From Bacteroidota bacterium (lineage in GTDB: Bacteria > Bacteroidota > Bacteroidia > Flavobacteriales > Schleiferiaceae), in NCBI GenBank assembly GCA_016868755.1, contig VGFU01000002.1, positions 1 to 64,000 of the forward strand: a stretch of 64,000 nucleotides of DNA, in the 5' to 3' direction. Position 1 is the stretch's first letter. Every line of letters begins with the position of its first letter. The position numbers were made by a program, and so were the translations under genes. Shown one piece after another: positions 32,570-41,034 of this stretch. Under the pieces are notes generated by a model. It was not told where the DNA came from and did no database searches. It saw only the letters and a program-made list of their open reading frames with translations.

Positions 32570-33010
32570 ATGTTCACTGTAAACAGAGCGAATGGTCCAT
32601 TGCTTAGGTCGTTGATGACATGGGGAGTAGTCTTGGTTTCAGCAGTTCTTTTCTCCTGCTCCAATTCCGGCAATACCCAATCGGCAGCCACAGACGGGAG
32701 CGCGAGTTCCTACCCGGCTACGTCCTCGGTAGAGGGAACTATAGATTGTTTGGTCGATGTGGACTGGGTATACCCTTCAGAAGCCGATCTGGTTGGCGCG
32801 TGGAAGTTCAATGGCGACGGAACATTTAATTCAAGCACCACGCTTTTTGGGGGGATGAGCACCTGGGGAACTTGGAAGGTTGTGAATCCGGGCGAGGTGC
32901 AAATTGAATACACGCGAACGACGGAGGGTTATTTGCCAGAAAATCAAGTTCTTAAACTCTCTGATTGCAGTCGATTGTACGTGGGATCAACCGAGTACGT
33001 GAAATTGTAG
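32570..33010 (+). CDS. Small lipoprotein, possible paralogue of its neighbour
   Basis: A 146-aa protein; the lipobox is VSAVLFSC, followed by a Ser/Thr-rich linker and a sheet-forming domain with WKFNGDGTF and MSTWGTWKV, phrases typical of lipocalin-like (DUF4923/DUF5004-type) lipoproteins that measure added terms such as GTW. The start just after the upstream stop is chosen because earlier in-frame codons lie inside that gene. Function unknown; location probably outer or inner membrane facing the periplasm. Confidence 0.72.
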   Translation: MFTVNRANGPLLRSLMTWGVVLVSAVLFSCSNSGNTQSAATDGSASSYPATSSVEGTIDCLVDVDWVYPSEADLVGAWKFNGDGTFNSSTTLFGGMSTWGTWKVVNPGEVQIEYTRTTEGYLPENQVLKLSDCSRLYVGSTEYVKL

Positions 33011-33066
33011 TTTATCGTTTGAGGTAGGCGCATTTAGAGAAAGCAACTGACTGCGTTTGACACGGA

Positions 33067-35058
33067 TCAGTCCCACTCCAGCCTTAGCCCCAACTTGACC
33101 CAGCGGCCCGGCAGCGGAACATTACCGAAGTCCACCACCGTCTGGTCGAGCAGATTCATGGCGTCGGCAAACAGCAGCAGCTCGCCAAGGCGGTAGCTCG
33201 CGCGCACGTCGACGGTAGCAAAGGGGCGGTAGGCCGTGGTGCTTCCGTCGGGCAGCACGTAGTTCCCGGCGCGGTCTTGGCCAACGACCACGAGTCCGCA
33301 CTGAATCGGTAAAAGGGCCCCAGAAGCGCGGAGCTCGGAATTCCAAGAAAGCTGCACCCGGCGCGCCAGGTAGTCGAGGGCATAAATCGACTGGCCGTTG
33401 ACGTCGCTCGCCCGGTGGCCGGCGAATTGGGCGCGGGCGGACCAGGTTCCGTGCAAGCGGGCGTGGGCTTCGAGCTCCAGTCCGCGAATGCGCACCGCGG
33501 TAACGTTGTCGGCCTGAAGCACTTGGTTGCCGTCGATGCTGCGGTAGATCCAATCGATCAGGTTGGTTCCGCGCCGCTCGTAGGCGGTCAGGCGGGCGCC
33601 CCTTCCGCCGCTTTGGGCCCAAACCAGCCCGGCTTCGGTGTTCCACGCATACTCGGGCTGCAGGTTGGCGGACCCTTGCGCTCCGCCCAGCTGGTAGTAC
33701 AGGTCGGTAAACGTGGGCAGGCGAAAGCTGCGGTTCACGCTGGCGAGGGCTTTGACGCGGTCGGCGCCGCGCTTAACCACGGTGTGCTCGATACCGAGGT
33801 TCGGAAGCCAGTCAAACCCGTACCGGTCGTTGAGGTTAAGGCGCAGGTCGGCTTGAAGGGTGGTGCGCGGGCCGCCGACAACGTGAAGGCTGCCAAAAAG
33901 TCCAGCGTTGCGGCGCGCGTCAAACCGGGAATAGCGCCCCCAATTGGTCACCAGGGTGTCAGCCGTCGGCAGGCCCAAAAGGCTGCTGGCCACCTCGTCG
34001 TGGCGGGCGTCGAGGCCCACAAATCCGCTTGACGCCTGGCCGTGGCGGGCGCTAACGATGGCTTCACCGCCGAAGCTGCGGTTGCGGTGCACGTTGGCTC
34101 CGGTGTACCAACTGGGCGTAACCGTCGAATCGGTCACGTGAATCCAACGTCCCTGAACATAAGGCATGAAGTAGTTGGGGTGCTGGCGAAAGAGTTCAAA
34201 TCGGTCCTCGAGCTGGCGCACAAAAACCTTGGCCTCCAGGGAGCGGAATCGGTAGTTCAGCGCTGCATTGAGCGAGCGCAGGTGCTCAAACTGGGTAGGG
34301 TAGGCCGCGCTGTAAAATCCCTGCGCGCCAAACATTTTAACCGAGTAGCCGAGGGTGGCGCGGAGCATTCCCCATTCGCCCTGCGTTCCCAGCTGGCGCT
34401 GGGCCTTCAGGTAGGCCTGCCAGGTGGCGAAGTCGGAATTCGTAAACGCTCCGTCGGCCGCCGCGTAGCTCACGTCGAGTCGCGAAGCAAAGAGCTGGGT
34501 GCGGCGCAGCGGAACGCCTCCCGCGGCGCGGGTGTAGCCAAAGGCTCCGGCCGAGGCGCTCGCATAGCCTCGGCTGCTTAGGGCGTCGAGGGTGGTCAAT
34601 TCGAGAACCCCGGCAAAGGCAAAAGGTCCGTAGCGGTACGAGCCCCCGCTGGGCAGCAGCGACACCGACTGTATCGCCTCGGTTGGCACCGGAAGGGTCG
34701 CGCTGTGATGCCCGGTTTGCGGATCCGAATAGGGAATTCCGTCGACCACCACGTGCACCTGGTCTGCGGTGGATCCGCGCACCGAAAAATCAGACTGCAC
34801 GTCGTTCATGCCCCGGCTGCGCACGTCCAAGCTCGTGAAGTAAGCCTCAAACGCCTCAGGCGCGTGCTGCACCGGCTGGACCGGGCTCAGCGTGAGCTGC
34901 TGCACCACGTGGCCCACAGGCTGCGGAAGCACCCATACCGGGTACAACCGCACCTCAGGCGCTAGCGTGTCTTTGGTGCTCGCATCAGCGGCCGGAATCG
35001 ACTGCCCAACGCCCTGTAGGCTTGCAGCGAGTCCGACAATAAGGGTCCAACGGGTCAT
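33067..35058 (-). CDS. TonB-dependent outer-membrane receptor
   Basis: Outer-membrane beta barrel for energised uptake. Signal peptide (MTRWTLIVGLAASLQGVGQ), a plug domain with DFSVRGSTADQVHVVVDGIPYSDPQTG and SVSLLPSGGSYRYGPFAFAGVLEL, then a barrel ending in an aromatic-type strand WVKLGLRLEWD. At 663 aa it belongs with BtuB/FepA-sized receptors, not the SusC class, and no SusD gene is near. There is no cobalamin riboswitch or other leader, because a -7 box lies 4 nt before the ATG. Substrate unknown. Confidence 0.93.
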   Translation of the reverse strand: MTRWTLIVGLAASLQGVGQSIPAADASTKDTLAPEVRLYPVWVLPQPVGHVVQQLTLSPVQPVQHAPEAFEAYFTSLDVRSRGMNDVQSDFSVRGSTADQVHVVVDGIPYSDPQTGHHSATLPVPTEAIQSVSLLPSGGSYRYGPFAFAGVLELTTLDALSSRGYASASAGAFGYTRAAGGVPLRRTQLFASRLDVSYAAADGAFTNSDFATWQAYLKAQRQLGTQGEWGMLRATLGYSVKMFGAQGFYSAAYPTQFEHLRSLNAALNYRFRSLEAKVFVRQLEDRFELFRQHPNYFMPYVQGRWIHVTDSTVTPSWYTGANVHRNRSFGGEAIVSARHGQASSGFVGLDARHDEVASSLLGLPTADTLVTNWGRYSRFDARRNAGLFGSLHVVGGPRTTLQADLRLNLNDRYGFDWLPNLGIEHTVVKRGADRVKALASVNRSFRLPTFTDLYYQLGGAQGSANLQPEYAWNTEAGLVWAQSGGRGARLTAYERRGTNLIDWIYRSIDGNQVLQADNVTAVRIRGLELEAHARLHGTWSARAQFAGHRASDVNGQSIYALDYLARRVQLSWNSELRASGALLPIQCGLVVVGQDRAGNYVLPDGSTTAYRPFATVDVRASYRLGELLLFADAMNLLDQTVVDFGNVPLPGRWVKLGLRLEWD

Positions 35059-35062
35059 ACGG

Positions 35063-35070
35063 CAAAGGTA
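35063..35070 (-). promoter_or_regulatory. -7 box of the TonB receptor (TACCTTTG)
   Basis: Perfect match on the minus strand, separated from the ATG by CCGT only. Strong case for a leaderless transcript and for the start at 35058. Confidence 0.7.
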
Positions 35071-35097
35071 GCGGCGGGGGTTTAGACCCGTTTGCAT

Positions 35098-35317
35098 TCC
35101 CGTTCGTTCGGGACTGACCGAATTTCAAAAGTTCAATCCCGCGCGCTACTCACCATCGCCCCCAGCGAAGTTCAAGAATTCCGCCTGGCTCATGGTCAAG
35201 TTCAGCAGCTTGCCGTCGTCGAACAGCACGCCCACCTTCACGACCGGTTGGTCGCTGTCTGATACACCACATCGCCCTCGCGGCGCGCTACCTGTACCGG
35301 CTTCGGAATCCAGAAAA
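35098..35317 (-). other. Intergenic stretch with a possible gene remnant
   Basis: On the minus strand a frame ending at 35146 encodes VVKVGVLFDDGKLLNLTMSQ and a few more residues, which look protein-like, but no convincing start or promoter is visible. It may be the 3' end of a decayed gene or a very short unrecognised one. Confidence 0.3.
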
Positions 35318-35341
35318 AACAAGTAACAAGAAACTAGCAAC
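35318..35341. repeat. CTAG/GTAAC-type short repeat
   Basis: AACAAGTAACAAGAAACTAG followed by CAAC: units of the type (A)ACTAG/GTAAC, similar to the insert in the asparaginase gene. Lies just downstream of the ywaF-like gene hairpin. Confidence 0.45.
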
Positions 35342-35361
35342 AGCGAAGCTTTAGCTTCGCT
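35342..35361 (-). terminator. Hairpin spanning the end of the ywaF-like gene
   Basis: AGCGAAGC and GCTTCGCT form a perfect 8-bp stem around TTTA; the stop codon sits in the loop. No good T-run follows on the minus strand, so termination is uncertain. Confidence 0.45.
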
Positions 35362-36028
35362 GCCCCAACCACTTCTGAATCAGCCAGTAGTGGCCGAGCA
35401 TGAGGGCGTCGATTCCGACCAAGTACCACGGCCAAGGGCCGATGAGCAGGGGGTTGTTTACGGCCGGAGGCGCGAGGAGGAATTGGTAGTTGGCTCCGAC
35501 CACGCGGTTGAGCACAAAAATGGGAACAAGCAAGAACTGATTGCCCCAGAAGGCCTTGACCCAGGCTCGGGCGGGGATGAGCCAGGCTCCGCTTCGAAGC
35601 GCATAGAGCGGAACCAGCACAATGGTCGTATGCTGCACCCAAAACTCGATGAGGTAGAGCGGGTGATCGCCCAGCGGACTGGCGGGGGTAATGAGCGCGT
35701 GCGCTCCGCCCGTGATGCCCCAAAAGGTAAGGGGAAGCAAGACTTTGGTGCTGCCGGTGGTCAGGTAAATGACCGCGAGCAAGAAGCTGATCGAGCACAA
35801 ATGGCCGGGAAGCGAGGTGGACGGACTCCACACGCCGTGGACCACCTGATGCAGGTGAACGCCGAGGTAAAGGGCCATGAGGCTGTAGCCCAAGATGCGT
35901 TCCGTCCAAAGCCGCAGCTGGTCGTTGGCCCGAGCCATCAGCATCAAGAAGAGCGCGTAGGCACCAAAATAGGCCCAGCCCCACCACCACACGGTGCTAA
36001 ATACGTCAATCGGGTAAAACGGATCCAC
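35351..36028 (-). CDS. TIGR02206/YwaF-family membrane protein
   Basis: A 225-aa integral-membrane protein with about six or seven helices. The central LPGHLCSISFLLAVIYLTTGS and WVQHTTIVLVPLYALRSGAW segments match the YwaF/TIGR02206 family. Family function is unknown. The start is GTG. It lies alone between two intergenic gaps, upstream of the TonB receptor on the same strand but separated by about 290 bp. Confidence 0.85.
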   Translation of the reverse strand: MDPFYPIDVFSTVWWWGWAYFGAYALFLMLMARANDQLRLWTERILGYSLMALYLGVHLHQVVHGVWSPSTSLPGHLCSISFLLAVIYLTTGSTKVLLPLTFWGITGGAHALITPASPLGDHPLYLIEFWVQHTTIVLVPLYALRSGAWLIPARAWVKAFWGNQFLLVPIFVLNRVVGANYQFLLAPPAVNNPLLIGPWPWYLVGIDALMLGHYWLIQKWLGQRS

Positions 36029-36077
36029 TGCTTAAAGAACGGAAAAAATGCGTGTTAGTTCAAAACGCCAAAACGGG

Positions 36078-36767
36078 CTATAGACTAAAGACCAAGAGCA
36101 ATATCAACGAAAGAATGCCCAGTACAATTCGCGCAATGGGGTTTGATTGCCAATAAAAATTGAGTTCGGGGAGCATGGGACGGGCCAAACGGTACAAAAG
36201 GTATCCGCCGACCAATCCGACGACGGCCGCAGCGACCATGAGCCATGCGAAGGCGATGTCACCAAAACCGAAGCTCACTACCGCGAGCACGGAGGCCAGG
36301 CCTCCCAAGCCCACAAGGCCTAAGGCGACGAGCGCAAGCAGTATTCCTAGCAAGGATTCAGCCCACAGAGGCAAAGGCTCGCTGCGGGTTTCGATCACCT
36401 CGAGTTCGTTGGTTGTCGCTACCCCTTGCTGTTGCTTAGCGGACAAGGTCGCCCCATGCGTGCCCGGGTCCTGCGCTGCCGTCAACGGTTCCTGGCCCAC
36501 GGGACTCAAGACGGCTTCGGTAGGTGCTTCGGCGGGGACTGCGATACATGGCTTGGCGCCGTTCCACGTCGCGATGTGTTCATCGTGTTCCTCCGAGGGG
36601 AGAGCGGCCACCAGCTCCAATTCATGCTTGCTGGCGGGGTCGTCGTGCGGTTTTGGGTTGCGTACTTCAGGAGGCGCGAGCCGCAGTCCGTACTGGGTAT
36701 CTACATGAACGGAACACGCGGTCGCCCCAAGCACGAGGGCGATAAGGGCCAAGGTACCGGTCTTCAT
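36078..36767 (-). CDS. Lipoprotein with C-terminal membrane helices (paralogue A)
   Basis: A 229-aa protein. Lipobox LIALVLGATAC, then the motif CSVHVDTQYGLRLAPP, a polar linker of about 100 residues with many Glu and Pro, and three hydrophobic helices near the C-terminus. The upstream neighbour has the same plan and the related motif CSLQLDSQYGIRIEPAP. The start follows the neighbour's stop by one base. Lower GC than average. No known family; a membrane-tethered sensor or scaffold is possible but unproven. Confidence 0.75.
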   Translation of the reverse strand: MKTGTLALIALVLGATACSVHVDTQYGLRLAPPEVRNPKPHDDPASKHELELVAALPSEEHDEHIATWNGAKPCIAVPAEAPTEAVLSPVGQEPLTAAQDPGTHGATLSAKQQQGVATTNELEVIETRSEPLPLWAESLLGILLALVALGLVGLGGLASVLAVVSFGFGDIAFAWLMVAAAVVGLVGGYLLYRLARPMLPELNFYWQSNPIARIVLGILSLILLLVFSL

Positions 36768-36768
36768 G

Positions 36769-37494
36769 CTAGATTGAGGGTCCACGTTTGCGTGCAGTGC
36801 GCCGAGCCATACGGCTGGCCATTTTATTAAGTAAAACGGCGTCTTTGACTGCACGAATGAGTTGTATAACCATCAAGGGAATCAAGACGATCAATAACAC
36901 AAGTAACGCAAGGAGTCCGAGTTTGAGAAACCGAAGCAAACCAGCAGCCACATAACCAGCAAGCGTAAGGGCCCAAATGAAGGTGGCGGAATTAGCCCGG
37001 CGCTGCTTGCCCAGGTAGTACCAGTGAAGGCCAAAGTTGAGCAAAAAACCGACCCCGGCGAGCATAAGTACAACGGGAATGCCCCACATGAGCCAGGCAG
37101 TCAGCATGTTGGGTTCTGTTTTGGGAAGCGCATCGACTTCGCCAGAAAGATTTGAGTTTAGTTCGCTGACGGCATCGAATTCAGGATTTTCAGCCGGGGC
37201 TAGGGCCGCAGACTGAGAGGTTTGCGGAGGATCCGGTTCGTTAAGCGCTTCACGGGGCTGCTCAGATAATGATGACCAAGCTTCGTCGCGGACTGCGATT
37301 TGGGACACCTCTGGGTAGGTCCAGGCGGAGCTTTCGGTTTGCGCTTCTGCTACAGGAGTGGATGGTCGTTCCTTCGGCATCTGGCGATCCTGAGGTCCCT
37401 TAGGGGCCGGCTCGATTCGAATTCCGTACTGAGAATCAAGCTGAAGCGAGCAGGAGGTGACCAGGGCTAGGGCAGAGAGGTAAAGGAATCTCAT
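36769..37494 (-). CDS. Lipoprotein with C-terminal membrane helices (paralogue B)
   Basis: A 241-aa protein. Lipobox SALALVTSC, then CSLQLDSQYGIRIEPAP, an acidic/proline-rich linker, helices at about 135-160 and 170-215 and a basic tail (RMARRTARKRGPSI). Same design as paralogue A but diverged beyond the first motif. The ATG at 37494 is chosen because it starts a clean lipoprotein signal; the 65 upstream codons of the frame lack protein character and run into the divergent gene's promoter and coding region. Confidence 0.75.
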   Translation of the reverse strand: MRFLYLSALALVTSCSLQLDSQYGIRIEPAPKGPQDRQMPKERPSTPVAEAQTESSAWTYPEVSQIAVRDEAWSSLSEQPREALNEPDPPQTSQSAALAPAENPEFDAVSELNSNLSGEVDALPKTEPNMLTAWLMWGIPVVLMLAGVGFLLNFGLHWYYLGKQRRANSATFIWALTLAGYVAAGLLRFLKLGLLALLVLLIVLIPLMVIQLIRAVKDAVLLNKMASRMARRTARKRGPSI

Positions 37495-37566
37495 AGTGGT
37501 ATGGTTTGCCGCATGAAGGTAGCCACGGATTCGCATTTTTAGCCAATTTGAATGGGATAGGACTTG

Positions 37567-37574
37567 TACCTTGG
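37567..37574 (+). promoter_or_regulatory. -7-like box (TACCTTGG) before the 37580 lipoprotein
   Basis: Close to TAnnTTTG, ending 5 nt before the ATG. Confidence 0.5.
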
Positions 37575-37579
37575 CGTCC

Positions 37580-38215
37580 ATGAAAAAACTTCTGATAATA
37601 CTTACTTCAATCGTTTTTGGAGCGACGTCGTGTTCGACGCTGTTTTGGCAGCCCATGGTGTCTGTTCCCTCTTCTAAGGTGGTGCCCACCGACCGATTAA
37701 ATGTTCAGCTTTTTGACGCTCACGGAATGCGCAGTTCGGACGAGAAGGTTGAACTAGTGGCGCGCCAGGAGGGTGACTCGACCTATGTGCAGCAAATAAT
37801 TGTACCCAAATTCAGCGAAGTTTTTTGGGAGCCCAATCCTACCAACTTCCTGTGGATTGCGAGCACCGCAGATACTTCGGTGTATCAACTTACCTACAAG
37901 CAATTGACGCCCCAAGCGATACCGACCAATATTGGTTTGATTACTATGGGAGTTGGCTTACTAACCCTATCAGCAGATTGGGGGGCCACCTTAGGCACGG
38001 GAGCCTTTATTACTTTTTATGGAGGTATTGTTGACCTTTTAAGCTTTAGGGCTTATCGTCGACGGGTCAAAATAGACCGCATTCACGGAATTCGTCGCGA
38101 TTTCAAACTTATCGACGTAATTCCAATACCCTACTCGAACCTCAATCCGATCGTTCGGAGCGGTATTTCAGCCTATACTGACAGCGTACATGTAAATTCC
38201 GCACTTGAGCCTTGA
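37580..38215 (+). CDS. Lipoprotein, unknown function
   Basis: A 211-aa protein with lipobox SIVFGATSC, a beta-rich N-terminal half (LNVQLFDAHGMRSSDEKVEL), a hydrophobic stretch at about 118-150 (NIGLITMGVGLLTLSADWG) that may be one or two helices, and a basic C-terminal part. I recognise no family. It is divergent from the paralogous pair, 85 bp away, and shares their lower GC and lipoprotein-plus-helix layout, so the three genes may act together. Confidence 0.72.
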   Translation: MKKLLIILTSIVFGATSCSTLFWQPMVSVPSSKVVPTDRLNVQLFDAHGMRSSDEKVELVARQEGDSTYVQQIIVPKFSEVFWEPNPTNFLWIASTADTSVYQLTYKQLTPQAIPTNIGLITMGVGLLTLSADWGATLGTGAFITFYGGIVDLLSFRAYRRRVKIDRIHGIRRDFKLIDVIPIPYSNLNPIVRSGISAYTDSVHVNSALEP

Positions 38216-38282
38216 ACGGAACTTGGAAGTTGGCTTTTGTGCTGGGCAAAATGGAGTTTGCGAGCCAAATTTCTCCTTTATT

Positions 38283-39644
38283 CTAGAGCAAGCTAAACGC
38301 CAGCCCAATCACTAGGGTGGCCCAAACGTTCATCCAGAATCCGCGGCCGGCCATGTAGGGCACCGTGACTTTGCCCGAGCTGAACACGATGGCGTTAGGC
38401 GGAGTCGCCATGGGGAGCATAAAGGCGCAGCTCGCTCCGACGGTGAGGGGTAAGGCAAGGTGCTCAAAGGCAAGTCCTTGAGCTGAGGCGACGGCGAGGG
38501 CGATGGGCAAGGTTCCGCTGACCAACGCCATGTTGCTGAAGAGCTCAGTGGTCCAAACGCCGATCGCGGTGAAGGCAAAAATCCAAACCCAAGCGGGTAG
38601 AGGGTGGTCCGAAAGCGACTGTAGGGAATCCAACCAACCCGAGGCCTGCATGGCCGCGGCCAGGGAGAGTCCGCCTCCGAAGAGCAAGAGGATGCCCCAT
38701 TCGATTTTGCGGCCGTCCTTCCAGCGCAGTAGGGGGGCTCCGTCGCGGTCGCGCAGTGCGAACATGGCGAGGGCTCCGGCGATGCCAATGACTTGGTCAG
38801 GCAGTGACCAACCGTAGGGCGTTACGAAGGGCTCGATCCACTGGCGCGTCATCCAGAGGATGGCGGTGATGCTAAAGATCAGTGCCACACGGATTTCAGC
38901 TGAAGTCCAAGGCGCGGGCTTGGGCCATTCAAGGTCGCCGAGGTCAACCGACGGCATATCGCGGCTAAGCACGGCAAAGGCGATGACCAAGAGCACCAGT
39001 GAGAGGGGGAACGCTATGGTGCTCCATTCCACAAAGGTGGTGGTGACGCCCAAGGTTTCTTCGCGAAAGGCGGCGTAGACGAGGTTTGGAGGGGTTCCAA
39101 TGAGGGTGCCGATTCCGCCAAGGTTGGCGCCCCAGGCCATACCGAGTAGGACGCGGCGCTCAAGGTTGTTTTGGGTTTCTTTTTCAGTCGGAAGGTGACT
39201 GAGTAGCGACAGCGTGAGCGGAAGCATCATGACCGCAGTAGCCGTATTGCTCATCCACAAACTCAAGGTAAAGGTTGCGAGCATGACTCCGGCTAGAACC
39301 ATGTGGCTCCGGTGACCTACGTGGCGCAGGATTCCGAGGGCCAGGCGGCGGTGCAGGTTGTGGCGCTCGATTCCGCGCGCGAGAAAAAATCCGCCCATAA
39401 AGAGGTAGATGAGCGGGTTGGCGTAGGCGTTGGCGAGTTCGGAATTGCAGAGAATTTCGGTTCCGCCAAACAAGACGAGGGGGAGCAAGGCAGTGATTCC
39501 AAGCGGAAGCACCTCGGTGAACCACCAGAGGAGCATCCAGAAGGCGGTTCCGAGGACGACGCGCTGTTCAAAGGGAATATCGAGAAGTTGGCACGCGAGG
39601 TAGCCGAGTGGGCCGGCCCCTAGGCTTAGTTGCTTGATATTCAC
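38283..39644 (-). CDS. SLC13/DASS-family anion symporter
   Basis: Inner-membrane sodium-coupled carrier for dicarboxylates, sulfate or similar anions. Two family signatures are visible: LWMSNTATAVMMLPL (first SNT sodium/substrate motif) and MLPMATPPNAIVFSSG (second half). About 12 hydrophobic segments in 453 residues fit the family. The GTG start overlaps the stop of the upstream chimeric YeeE ORF (GTGA); the longer frame is inside that ORF. A sulfur-compound substrate is conceivable given the neighbours, but not readable from sequence. Confidence 0.92.
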   Translation of the reverse strand: MNIKQLSLGAGPLGYLACQLLDIPFEQRVVLGTAFWMLLWWFTEVLPLGITALLPLVLFGGTEILCNSELANAYANPLIYLFMGGFFLARGIERHNLHRRLALGILRHVGHRSHMVLAGVMLATFTLSLWMSNTATAVMMLPLTLSLLSHLPTEKETQNNLERRVLLGMAWGANLGGIGTLIGTPPNLVYAAFREETLGVTTTFVEWSTIAFPLSLVLLVIAFAVLSRDMPSVDLGDLEWPKPAPWTSAEIRVALIFSITAILWMTRQWIEPFVTPYGWSLPDQVIGIAGALAMFALRDRDGAPLLRWKDGRKIEWGILLLFGGGLSLAAAMQASGWLDSLQSLSDHPLPAWVWIFAFTAIGVWTTELFSNMALVSGTLPIALAVASAQGLAFEHLALPLTVGASCAFMLPMATPPNAIVFSSGKVTVPYMAGRGFWMNVWATLVIGLAFSLL

Positions 39645-40579
39645 GGGTAGAGGTAGGTTAAAGCGTATGCACCCATGGCTTGGGCAGAATGGGCTACACC
39701 CGGTTCGAGGTGCAGCGACCAACCACAGGGTGACCCTAATGCAGCACATTGGTCGAGCGCCGTTTGGTACGCGAAGTTGGCGCGCTGGACGCGGTTGATT
39801 CCCTGGGTATCAGCCTCGGCGGTGTGCCTCAGGTCCGACGAATTGGGATCGGTGTCGTTGGCTCCTACGGCGAGATGAAGGGGGGAGGCTAAGGCAGATC
39901 GAATGGCTGCACTGCTTGAGCGCTCGGTGAGCCCGAGGCCGTAGGGAAACGCGATGCTCGCGGTCGGCAAGGTGTACCAGCCTGACGAAGCGGCCACAAT
40001 TCGGTCGCACTGCGGACGCTGCGCAAAATAGGCGAAACGGTGGGCGAATTGGCCTCCGGTGAAGAATCCGATGACGGCGATGAGCGAAGGGAGCTGGAGG
40101 TCCGAAAGTCCGCTGATGGCGTGGCCTGAGGTGCAGCCTCCGGCGTAGCGGGTTCCGAAGCCGACGAGGAATCCGGCGACCGCGAGGATCAGGAATCCTT
40201 TGAGGGTCAGGGCCTGTTCCCACGAAAAGAGTTCGTCGGGCTGCACGCCCGAGGTCGAGGTGCTGGGTTCACCGAAGCCCAAGGCCGCCAGGTCGTTGAC
40301 GGTGGCGGGGGATAGGGCCACGGCGGTACCGTCGCTCAGGTAGGTGTGGGCCAAGAAGCCCCCGAGGATGGCGCCGAGCAGAAAGATGAGGTTCCAGACT
40401 TCTTTTTTCCAGTCGAAGTCAAAGAACTTGACGTGGCGCCGCGAGGCGATGGCGCACAGGGTTCGCAGGTTACTCGAGAAGCCAAAGCTGCGCCCAAAAA
40501 GGATCAGGGCAAACATGGTGGCCGAGATGGACAGTCCCGAAAACCACCAGGGCCAGGGGTGTACGATAAATTCCCACAT
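39641..40579 (-). CDS. Chimeric ORF: YeeE/YedE-type transporter N-part fused to an alpha/beta-hydrolase C-part
   Basis: Residues 1-176 are a YeeE/YedE (TsuA-like) sulfur-transport half protein: WEFIVHPWPWW start, DFDWKKEVWNLIFLLGAILGG, VGFGTRYAGGCTSGHAISGL with the conserved Cys. Just at IGFFTGGQFAHRF the sequence changes to the nucleophile-elbow end and C-terminal half of a secreted alpha/beta hydrolase: SSGWYTLPTASIAFPYGLG, VGANDTDP (acid) and PGVAHSAQAM (His). The hydrolase serine is lost and the last transporter helix is cut, so neither part looks complete. Usual second YeeE half gene is absent. Either a real deletion fusion or an assembly join. Confidence 0.8.
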   Translation of the reverse strand: MWEFIVHPWPWWFSGLSISATMFALILFGRSFGFSSNLRTLCAIASRRHVKFFDFDWKKEVWNLIFLLGAILGGFLAHTYLSDGTAVALSPATVNDLAALGFGEPSTSTSGVQPDELFSWEQALTLKGFLILAVAGFLVGFGTRYAGGCTSGHAISGLSDLQLPSLIAVIGFFTGGQFAHRFAYFAQRPQCDRIVAASSGWYTLPTASIAFPYGLGLTERSSSAAIRSALASPLHLAVGANDTDPNSSDLRHTAEADTQGINRVQRANFAYQTALDQCAALGSPCGWSLHLEPGVAHSAQAMGAYALTYLYP

Positions 40580-40592
40580 GGTGCGTCGAAGG

Positions 40593-40859
40593 TTAGTCGA
40601 TATGTTGCTTGATGTCTTCCCAGGTGCCGCCGTTGGTGACGTGGTTGATGCCGTTTTGCGCAAGGATGGCTTTGGCCATTCCGCTGCGCGCTCCGCTCCG
40701 GCAAAAGACGATGATGTGGTTTTTTCCGTCGAATTCGTCGAGGCGTTCGGCGACTTGGTCGAGGGGTATGTTCACCGAAGCGTGGACGTGGCCACTTTCA
40801 AATTCTTCGGGGGTGCGCACGTCCACCAAAAAGGCGCCCGCTTGGATCAGGTCGTTCAT
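40593..40859 (-). CDS. Single-domain rhodanese
   Basis: An 88-aa sulfurtransferase domain: FLVDVRTPEEFESGHVHASVN and the active-site loop FCRSGARSG with the persulfide-forming cysteine. Cytoplasmic. It lies 13 bp upstream of the YeeE-like ORF; rhodanese plus YeeE is a recurrent pairing in thiosulfate or sulfur handling, which suggests it receives sulfur from the transporter. Confidence 0.93.
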   Translation of the reverse strand: MNDLIQAGAFLVDVRTPEEFESGHVHASVNIPLDQVAERLDEFDGKNHIIVFCRSGARSGMAKAILAQNGINHVTNGGTWEDIKQHID

Positions 40860-41034
40860 GTCGAGGGTGATAATGGTTGATGTTCAAATATAGCGGGGGT
40901 TTTCCAGCGAAGTGTGACGTTCGTCACTCCGACGAGCGGGGTTCCGCACAAAATCATAACTAGTTATTGGGCAATGACTTATGATTCGTTTTGCGCGAAT
41001 GAACCGAATCAAACGTTTTCGGGTTTTGGTTAAT

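Noticed and set aside
31973-33010. tRNA-Arg as integration site of a mobile element
   Set aside because: No integrase, no transposase and no repeated tRNA 3' fragment found by eye; kept only as a low-GC observation.
35059-35350. Cobalamin or other riboswitch upstream of the TonB receptor
   Set aside because: A promoter box lies 4 nt before the ATG and no riboswitch core is visible in the region.
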